Below, piece by piece: positions 20,784-28,264 of a DNA stretch of 64,000 nt. The notes under the pieces are model-generated. The model was not told the DNA's origin. It made no database searches and worked only from the letters and a program-made list of their open reading frames with translations. The translations under genes were made by a program, and so were the position numbers. The stretch's first letter is position 1; every line of letters begins with the position of its first letter. Location of the stretch: NCBI GenBank assembly GCA_037903475.1, contig JBAJFG010000384.1, positions 2,177,001 to 2,241,000 on the forward strand, written 5' to 3'. The DNA comes from Ancylostoma caninum. Lineage: Eukaryota; Nematoda; Chromadorea; Rhabditida; Ancylostomatidae.

Positions 20784-22445
20784 GAGTTCCTCGATTTCAT
20801 TACACGCATCAACTGCTGCACTATTACATGATATCAGCGACTGGCGAGCGAAAACTTTGTTCTCAAACTCGTTTGCTGTCAAGATGTTCTATTTCCAGCA
20901 TCCATAACAGCGTCCTGGATTCCCACTTGTCAACAACCGGCTAATTCGGGCATCCCAAATTCATTTTGTAAAGTAATCTTTGCTCTAGCGAGATCAGCTC
21001 AGGCCCAGCCATCAAACCGGGATCAGGGATGTGCGTAACAAAAAATTTGGTTTTCGTAAATCGTAAATCGTAAACTTCCCAAAAACGTCGTAAATCGTAA
21101 ATCGTAACTAAAGAAACTGAAACTGGAAACCACCAGTAGAATCCAAAAAATCTTGATTGTTTGAAGCAAAACCATCCTCAGAGTGTTCAGAGTTATCACT
21201 GCGAAACTGATCCTCTGTCAATTCCTTACAATACCCGCACTTAAAAATGAGCATTCAGAACGCGGATTTACGTTCTTTTCGTTCCAGGGCAATAACTCAT
21301 CGTAACAAAGCGCTTCACAGATCAAACCAGAGGTCAGAAGCAGCGGTGGAGTTGGCTAGCATATTTCATGAAATCAGCTCTAAATTTCGATTTTGAGCAT
21401 TGAAATTCCAGAATCATTTATAGTTATAGTGCTCGGATCATGCCGCGCATCAAAGTATGTCGCGCGCTATGCGCAGCAAGCGGCAGAATAAAAAACTTGC
21501 GAATTTGTCTGTTGAAAATCAGAATTTAGGGCTCATTTCATGAAATATAGTAGCCCACTCCATTGCCGTTTTTAACCCCTGGTTTGGTCTGTGAATCGCT
21601 TTGTTACGATGAGCTATTACCCTAGAACGAAAATAACGCAAATTCGCGTTCAAGATGTTCATTTTTAACAAACTTAGTGCGGGTACTGTATCTTCTCCTG
21701 AGAGTGGTGATATTGTGAAGAGGAAACAACTTTTTTTGTTGTTTTTGAGGGCAATCCAGTTCTGAGGTAAATATTATTCACTGAGATTAGGAGAATTCTT
21801 TTTATTCTGATCAGTGCTTTTAAAATGAACACAGTAGATGGTTCTATTCCCAAAACAACCAAGCATTCCAAAGGAGTCGGAAGACTGGTTCCAGAGAGGT
21901 CTAGTAAGAAGAAACGCATGCGATTTATCAGATGCCCCTGCAAAGCATCGAGCATATGAGCATTTAGTGCCACTTCCAAAATAAGTTGGATATGATGTGA
22001 ACACCAAAAGGGATCATTTATCAATTACGTAGTTCAGTTGGTATTACTAATAGGTTCGTATGAGATCCTTCACCACGGATCTCATACGAACCTATTAGAA
22101 AAAAAACCACGCACTGCAGAATGCCACAGTTAATATCGGAAATAATGTGAAACTCATAGACAAACGACGGGGACTCGTGGGCAGCCCGACCTTCCTGCAA
22201 GAGCTTAAAGACAGGGGGCCAGCTCGTTCTGCCTGTTGGAGCTAACAACATATCCTAGATCCTCTCGCCATGTCGATGCTAGTAGTGTACATCAACAGGC
22301 TCAAGAGCCACGAAAGCCCCTTTTTCGAAAGGGTCGAATTGGCCATTTTTTTGGAGCCCAAAGGCGGATCGCTCCAAGCTGAATGCCACGCCTGCAGCGT
22401 CGGACAACGAGTCTTGGCGTGTTCAATCGATAAGACCAACGGCTT
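20559..22445 (+). repeat. Tandem segmental duplication, segment B copy 2
   Basis: Second copy of 15924..17805. It differs by a few indels (for example ACTGAAACTGG for ACTGG near 21115). After GGCTT at 22445 it continues into unique sequence, which marks the original right-hand edge of the duplicated unit. Confidence 0.95.
22047..22098. repeat. Perfect 22-bp-arm hairpin, copy 2
   Basis: Identical to the hairpin at 17406..17457: 22-bp arms around loop TTCACCAC, with CTAATAGG at the left tip. Confidence 0.9.
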
Positions 22446-22499
22446 CACATGTCAACTCGGGTTGGCAAACTGCTACAGACCCCGTCCTGGAAGACGGGT

Positions 22500-22612
22500 T
22501 TATAGACCATTCTGAGACAATTTATGTATACCGTTGGAACCATCGTGTCGAGTAGATGCAGAATCTGCTGTTGGCTGAACCACGAAAATGAGGTGGACCC
22601 CTGCTTTTAACA
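22500..22612 (-). mobile_element. Fragment of the piggyBac-like MITE family
   Basis: On the minus strand the phrase CACCTCATTTTCGTGGTTCA followed by AGATTCTGCATCTACTCG and CCAACGGTATACATAAA matches the left end of the complete element at 34660..35278. The terminal TTAA and repeat tip are missing, so this is a truncated copy. Confidence 0.6.
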
Positions 22613-22901
22613 CTGTCCGGGAAAAAGATCTGAAAGAAGACGCGCTCGAACTTCCTATGGCCTTCCGTATCATCTCCAGGGTTCTGGCAAAACTTCTCAA
22701 CAGAGAACTTGGAAGCTAGTTCGGGACGAGACCACGTTTCCGAATAATTTATTGATAAGTTATAATTTTTTAATAAGTTACTCGGAAAACAGAAAATCCG
22801 CTCTTAATATTGCTGAGGAATGCAGACGTAAACAAATGGAGCATATTTGTCCACTGACCACAAGAGCTATGGCGAGATTCCTTTCTCGTAGTTATTTACG
22901 A

Positions 22902-23493
22902 CCGAGCCAGAGCGCCGCTTCGCGGCGCTCTGACTCGGACCCGTGTGCCACGTTACCTCAGGGCTAAGTAAACTCTGAAAAAAAAAGGAACCCCGAGCCA
23001 GAGCGCCGCTTCGCGGCGCTCTGACTCGGACCCGTGTGCCACGTTACCTCAGGGCTAGGTAAACTCTGAAAAAAAAAACCCCGAGCCAGAGCGCCGCTTC
23101 GCGGCGCTCTGACTCGGACCCGTGTGCCACGTTACCTCAGGGCTAGGTAAACTCTGAAAAAAAAAGGAACCCCGAGCCAGAGCGCCGCTTCGCGGCGCTC
23201 TGACTCGGACCCGTGTGCCACGTTACCTCAGGGCTAGGTAAACTCTGAAAAAAAGAGCCAGAGCGCCGCTTCGCGGCGCTGACTCGGACGTTACCTCAGG
23301 GCTAGGTAAACTCTGAAAAAAAAGGAACCCCGAGCCAGAGCGCCGCTTTGCGGCGCTCTGACTCGGACCTGTGTGCCACGTTACCTCAGGGCTAGGTAAA
23401 CTCTGAAAAAAAAGGAACCCCGAGCCAGAGCGCCGCTTCGCGGCGCTCTGACTCGGACCCGTGTGCCACGTTACCTCAGGGCTAGGTAAACTC
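22902..23493. repeat. Satellite of about 90 bp, seven copies, with a GC hairpin
   Basis: Units start at about 22902, 22993, 23081, 23172, 23255, 23330 and 23420. Each has a strong palindrome (GAGCCAGAGCGCCGC, loop TTC, GCGGCGCTCTGACTC), then GTGTGCCACGTTACCTCAGG, then an A-run. Units are 75-91 bp; unit 5 is shortened. The near identity indicates recent expansion. Confidence 0.95.
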
Positions 23494-24031
23494 AAGAAGC
23501 TTCGCCGCGCTTCGCGGATGACAGTGATTTTCTGCGAAACTGCATAGCTCCTAAACAGTTTGGAGGTTAACTCTTATTATGTTCAATATAAAGAGCTCCT
23601 ACATGGTGCGTGTTATGAGTAGAAACACAGATCCTCACGTGGTCAAGTCTTTTTCATTTGTGATAGCGCTGGAAGTCCAAATCGTTATGGTTCGGGCACA
23701 ATCAGGTTGTAACAGGAAAAAAGTGCGTAAAAGTTCTATTCCTACTTTGTAAGCACAATACTAAGCTCATAGAGTGCACCATTTGTTCCCCTGACCGTTA
23801 GATCCAAATGGTCAGTACTTCTTAATGCTTTAGAAGGAGTGCGGTGAAAATTTCCGTGCAACTCTGCTGTATTTGGATGATTCACGTTTCTGATTGCGAA
23901 ATCACACTCGCTTCATCATTGGTTCTCCTATTCTGCTTTAAAGATCAAAGATATTCCGTTTTCGTTGCAAATTGGACGTCCTAATTGAAGATTTCCATGT
24001 TGTACACATACATATACATGGGCGTGTCATT

Positions 24032-24303
24032 GGGCGTGTCAATTTTCGCAATTGAGCCCGTGGCGGCGGGCAAAAGAGGTGGGGCGAGGCGAGTGGATCA
24101 ATGACAGCGTGACCTGTCATCCCTCGCGCGGCGATGGGGGGGTCTGCGCTTTATATAGAGTAAGATTGGGCGTGTCAATTTTCGCAATTGAGCCCGTGGC
24201 GGCGGGCAAAAGAGGTGGGGCGAGGCGAGTGGATCAATGACAGCGTGACCTGTCATCCCTCGCGCGGCGATGGGGGGGTCTGCGCTTTATATAGAGTAAG
24301 ATT
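24032..24303. repeat. Exact tandem pair of a 136-bp unit
   Basis: Unit 1 (24032-24167) and unit 2 (24168-24303) are the same sequence, starting GGGCGTGTCAATTTTCGC and ending TATATAGAGTAAGATT. The middle is GC-rich (GTGGCGGCGGGCAAAAGAGG). On the minus strand a TATA-like TATATAAAGC sits near the unit start. No ORF or known RNA recognised. Confidence 0.9.
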
Positions 24304-24732
24304 CTGTTACGAAATTTTTGCCGCTTTGTCGTGAATCGTAAAAAATCGCAAAAAATGGCCGTAAATCGTAATTGGTAAATCGTAAATCGTAATTACGCAC
24401 ACCCATGATCGGGATACATTAAAGCTGTGCATTCACAATAAGTCACATTTGGATAGTCAAGCGTGACATATTTAGGTTTCAATTAATTAGCTAGTTACGT
24501 AATTAATTAATTAGCTGACTGAATAGAATCAATAAGAGTTAGGTGGTTCAACTATTCAAGCATACCCGCTGCAAAGGTTACCCAAGTACATACATATATG
24601 TAGTTTAGGGAAAGAGAGATATCTGCATCCCTTGTGGAATTCTAGAATATATGGCACGATTTCCAGGACAAATTCACTCTTGCAGGAATAACTATAACAA
24701 AAGTTTTATCTCTACCTGTTTTTGGGGAGGTT

Positions 24733-25758
24733 ATGGACATTACTATTAATGTTTTTTTTTTCTTAGAGCACCTGCGCAATGCACGTTTCGAACGAGAGTG
24801 CGTGATAGAGTCATTCGATGTCACCTCTCTATACACCAATGTTTCCAATAGCGCCGCGTTGCAAGCAGTATTCGAGCTTCTTACAGAACATCAAGGGTCG
24901 GTTAACATGTTTGGGTTTTCAGTTGGGCAGGTCATGACACTTGTCAGTGAGTGCTTAAACTGCAACGTTTTTCGCTGGGCTGGACAATACTACCGACAGG
25001 TTAGAGGGTTAGCTATGGGGCAAAGACTAGCACCCTCCTTAGCCATAGCATTCATGTCCAAGGTGGAGAGCCCTGTGTTAGAGGCGCAAACCTACCTTTA
25101 CTGTCGCTACATAGACGATTGCTGCATTGTATGTCCTACTCAGGCAGAAATGGACACATGCTTCAATCTTCTAAACCAGCAATCACAGTATATTAAATTC
25201 ACCAGGGAGAAACCCACAGAAAACTGGCTGACTTTCTTAAACGTACAGGTGTATTTGTCCAAAGGGGAGTGGAAAACTAAATGGTATCGCAAGCCCAGTA
25301 ACAAAAACATCTTGGTTCATTACCGTTCTGCGCACCCCTGGAAAACTAAGAAAGCCATCATAACCAACATGTTTAGGACAGCTCAAAACGCAGCATCAGA
25401 TGTCCAAGAACGTATGGTTTCAGTTAACCTGGCCCGGCAGGTTGCGCAATCCAATGGTTACCCTTGCAGCACTTACCCACAGCGCCATCATCGACTCGCG
25501 CAGCGAGAGCCTTTGCATAGGGATGACAGCGCCAAGATCCCCTTTTGCCTCCCGTTCATCACAGACGAGATGAGCAACGAGGTGCGCACATGCTTACGCA
25601 GGGTGGGACTTCAAGACTCTGTTCGAGTTGTAGATATCCCACCCAGAACCCTCAAAGAGCGCCTAGTGCGAAACCGGGCTTACGACCGCCTCTGCGAAAC
25701 ACCAAACTGTGTAATTTGTTGTTGGGCAGGGAAGGAGACTGTGTTGCATGGGGAGTAA
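24733..25758 (+). CDS. Penelope-like reverse transcriptase (partial)
   Basis: 341 codons. RT motif A is ESFDVTSLYTNV (about residue 26), motif B is GLAMGQRLAPSLA (about 95) and the catalytic motif C is YCRYIDDCCIV (about 120). Downstream come a thumb-like region and a cysteine pair (PNCVICCW) that normally leads into the GIY-YIG domain. The frame ends early at TAA 25756-25758, where a G-run frameshift cuts it off from the endonuclease. The methionine at 24733 is simply the first in frame; the natural protein starts further upstream. Confidence 0.92.
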   Translation: MDITINVFFFLEHLRNARFERECVIESFDVTSLYTNVSNSAALQAVFELLTEHQGSVNMFGFSVGQVMTLVSECLNCNVFRWAGQYYRQVRGLAMGQRLAPSLAIAFMSKVESPVLEAQTYLYCRYIDDCCIVCPTQAEMDTCFNLLNQQSQYIKFTREKPTENWLTFLNVQVYLSKGEWKTKWYRKPSNKNILVHYRSAHPWKTKKAIITNMFRTAQNAASDVQERMVSVNLARQVAQSNGYPCSTYPQRHHRLAQREPLHRDDSAKIPFCLPFITDEMSNEVRTCLRRVGLQDSVRVVDIPPRTLKERLVRNRAYDRLCETPNCVICCWAGKETVLHGE

Positions 25759-26081
25759 TTTACCTTATAACTTGTAGTACTTGTGGGGAGCAGTATATTG
25801 GGGAAACTGGGCGCCCATTGTTTGTCCGTATTAAAGAACATCTAGAGGGTCTCAATAAATCCAAACTTTCCACGCCACTAGGAACTCACCGTGTATTACG
25901 TCACAACAACGCTCTGTTTGAGGTAAAGGTCACGATCTTGTCGCGGGAACCCGAAATTCTGGCTCGCAAAACATTGGAAGCATTTTGGATTACTTCCAAA
26001 AACCCAAAAATGAACAGAAAGGAGGAGTGCATTGCTATAACAAACGAGCTCGCGCTGTACCAGAACCTATGCGGGTTTTGA
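25747..26081 (+). CDS. GIY-YIG endonuclease domain of the Penelope-like element
   Basis: This frame overlaps the end of the RT frame and continues VIYLITCSTCGEQYIGETG, where IYL and YIG are the GIY-YIG hallmark and the following RPLFVRIKEHL contains the conserved arginine. It runs to a TGA stop after the phrase LCGF. In intact elements it is fused to the RT; here a length change in the GGGG run at 25748-25751 separates them. An open extension upstream in this frame (from 25545) is a shadow of the RT. Confidence 0.9.
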
Positions 26082-26303
26082 CCTACGTTGGCGGGTCTGT
26101 AAGGCACTTAAATACCTTAAGCGGCGCACTTTTATCACTAGGTGGTCCGTTATTCCATCGGCATTGCGGCTGTCAAGGTGAGCATCACGGTTACCTTCTT
26201 CTCTGGTATTGTTCTGGTCCTATCCCGCTTGTTGGATTAGGTCCTGTTGATGTGATGAGGTGTTTGAGGGGTAAATCATACTTGTCTTTGACTTTTCCAG
26301 GCT

Positions 26304-26340
26304 CTGACGAAGGCGACTGCGCCGAAACGTTAGCCGTTCA
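26304..26340 (+). ncRNA. Hammerhead-ribozyme-like motif at the Penelope 3' end
   Basis: The core reads CTGACGA (26304-26310), stem II GGCG/CGCC around loop ACTG, GAAA (26324-26327), then ACG-TTAGC-CGT which can form a short stem III before the expected cleavage base. Penelope-like elements are known to carry minimal hammerhead motifs. The stem I partner strand is not convincing here, so activity cannot be claimed. Confidence 0.5.
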
Positions 26341-26355
26341 ATAAAAAGATCAATA

Positions 26356-27299
26356 CAAATCTTGGCCTCTGCTCAAATAGGCCACAAAACACGGACTGAC
26401 TATGCCAAGGTTCAGAGAAAGTCGAACCTTTATTCTGCTACGGAATGTTTTTTTTTCTTTCAAGCATGGATCCCTAAAAGATTTTTGAATTGATAGTAGA
26501 ACGAGTGGATTACCTCTCTGTTCCAGAGTGTTGCTCTGATCGAAGTATTGGATCAGGTTCAAAGTAGTGGAAGAAACGGCATCTAAGACAGGTGCTAATT
26601 TCTAACTTTTAAGAATGCGCTTCCACTGAAGTGAGTACACACCATTCGAATCTTTAACATTACTCCAACGCATGGGTAGAACAACGTTTTACCCATTTCG
26701 CAACTGCCCAAGCTGCGGCTAGAAGTCCTAAGGGACTCCTGTTCGAAAATGGTAGAAATTAACGGGATCTTTCTCGCCCTCTAAGAAACCTATAGGGAGC
26801 GCGAACTGGCGATCAAAGAGTAACAAGCAAGCAGAAGAAGAATATTAGGTTACCAGAGTGCAGGGAAGTCCCATTTGTTTGGGATTGGACTTTTCATCGA
26901 GAAAAGTGAGAAAATTGGCATGTCAGATACGTGGTATAGGGCAGAGTTTTTTGTTTGTGGTTTTTTTTTGTTTGTGTCGTTCTTCTCCACCGGTTCTCCT
27001 TAGTTTCCAGAACTGGCCTACCCACATAGTAACAGCGACGGTCTTACAGTAAGGGAGCAAGTCGAATCACAGTAATCACTTCCCGCTGTGACTTGATATC
27101 GCCCAAGGCGTGGTTCTCCATAAAAGCCCACACTTCCGATTCAAAGCAAGTAGACCAACCGCGCATTGTGGAAAGCACAAATTGTCTTGTTATGAACATG
27201 CATGCATGAAGACTAATAAATCACTAAGAGATGAATTTTACGAAAATGAGGCTGAAACTCGGAATAATGTGCAAATTTCATGAGCGCATACTGCCTAAA
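26356..27299. other. Spacer between Penelope-like element and LINE
   Basis: About 940 bp with no recognisable gene or element. Open frames are short and lack motifs. Confidence 0.5.
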
Positions 27300-27577
27300 C
27301 ACCACCATCAGTGACCATCATCATCGACTGTACTGAGCGGCTGCGTTTTTGGCGTTCTCTCCTGCCGTTTGCTTAACACTTAAACTTAGTGCTTTCTTCA
27401 TTATTCTTTTTGTTGAATCTTATTCTGTCCCGTTTCCCTCTCTATCTCTGAATCAAATTTTGGATTTTGCTTTGCCTCACTATCAGTTTTTATTCGTTCT
27501 ATTCCTCCCTCTACCTGCTCGCGTTCCGTTTTCTGGATCGAATCCGTGGATTGATTGACTTTTTCTGATCTCTTACA

Positions 27578-28264
27578 ATGCCAGTTAGACAGCGTCGTTC
27601 AAAGAAGAATGAAGGCTTCTCTTCTAGCTCAGAAACTAGTCAAGCTGCTATTCATTGTGAATCTAGTGTGAGTGCTAACTCTCCGGATACTGTTGACTAC
27701 AATTGTCTCTCAGTTCCAGAAATTTTGAACACTATGTTGGCCAGGTATAACGATCCTGAAATCAAAAAAATGGTTCTAGCGCTTGAGTCCAAGTTCACCA
27801 AAGGATTTTTTGATTATGTGGAGGAAGAGAAGAGAGGAAGAAGCTTGGTTATATCAGGCCTCCGAGAGTCTCCTCCTAACGCAAAGCAAGCGGACAAATT
27901 GAACGACCTGGATGAGAAAGTAGGAGCTATTTTAGATGTTTTACGTGTCGAGTGTAGACCGGTTGAGGTCTACGGGATGGGAAGATATACCGACGAGCGT
28001 CCCAGGTTGGTTAAAGTCGTTCTTCCGTCAAGATCGCATTGGGTAAGGGCTCTTTCCAATGCGCGTCTCTTGCGTGCATCATCTTTTTCCAATGTATACG
28101 TTCGTCGTAGTATGACTCCTACTGAGCGGCTTGTTGAGTTCGAGCTCCGCCAAGAGGCTAAGGAACGCAACAAAACAACGAATGGGCGCACTTGGGTTGT
28201 CTACCGTGGCGAATTGAGAAACATCCACGACCTTCCCAAGCCGTCCGGGGCGGGAAACTTTTAA
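27578..28264 (+). CDS. LINE ORF1, RRM-like nucleic-acid-binding protein
   Basis: 228 residues. A Ser-rich, basic N-terminus (MPVRQRRSKKN) is followed by an acidic helix and an RRM-like fold: SLVISGLRES (strand 1, RNP-like), ILDVLRVECRPVEVYGMG, then RLVKVVLPSRSHWVRAL and NVYVRRSMTPTERLVEF, which is the common ORF1 end in CR1-type elements. ORF1 proteins coat LINE RNA and assist target-primed reverse transcription. The last 73 nt overlap ORF2 in another frame. Confidence 0.85.
   Translation: MPVRQRRSKKNEGFSSSSETSQAAIHCESSVSANSPDTVDYNCLSVPEILNTMLARYNDPEIKKMVLALESKFTKGFFDYVEEEKRGRSLVISGLRESPPNAKQADKLNDLDEKVGAILDVLRVECRPVEVYGMGRYTDERPRLVKVVLPSRSHWVRALSNARLLRASSFSNVYVRRSMTPTERLVEFELRQEAKERNKTTNGRTWVVYRGELRNIHDLPKPSGAGNF

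Larger units (their letters stand above)
21017..24414. mobile_element. 3.4-kb non-autonomous TIR element with TAAATCG arrays
   Basis: The left end CGGGATCAGGGATGTGCGTAA (21018) is inverted at the right end (TTACGCACACCC, then ATGATCGGG). Just inside both ends are tandem CGTAAATCGTAAATCG words. The interior lacks a transposase but contains a piggyBac-like MITE fragment, the 90-bp satellite and the 136-bp tandem pair. Segment B copy 1 carries only the left part (from 16384). The pairing of these two ends as one element is inference from their complementary termini. Confidence 0.5.
24660..26355 (+). mobile_element. Penelope-like retroelement, 5'-truncated
   Basis: Contains a Penelope-type reverse transcriptase followed by a GIY-YIG endonuclease, the domain order that defines the group. 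The N-terminal part of the polyprotein is missing; recognisable RT begins shortly before ESFDVTSLYTNV. The 3' part ends in a hammerhead-like motif and ATAAAAAG. A frameshift separates the two domains, so this copy is probably inactive. Confidence 0.93.

Noticed and set aside
22902..23493. CRISPR-like array of palindromic repeats
   Set aside because: Units are contiguous and near-identical along their whole length; there are no unique spacers, and the DNA is eukaryotic.
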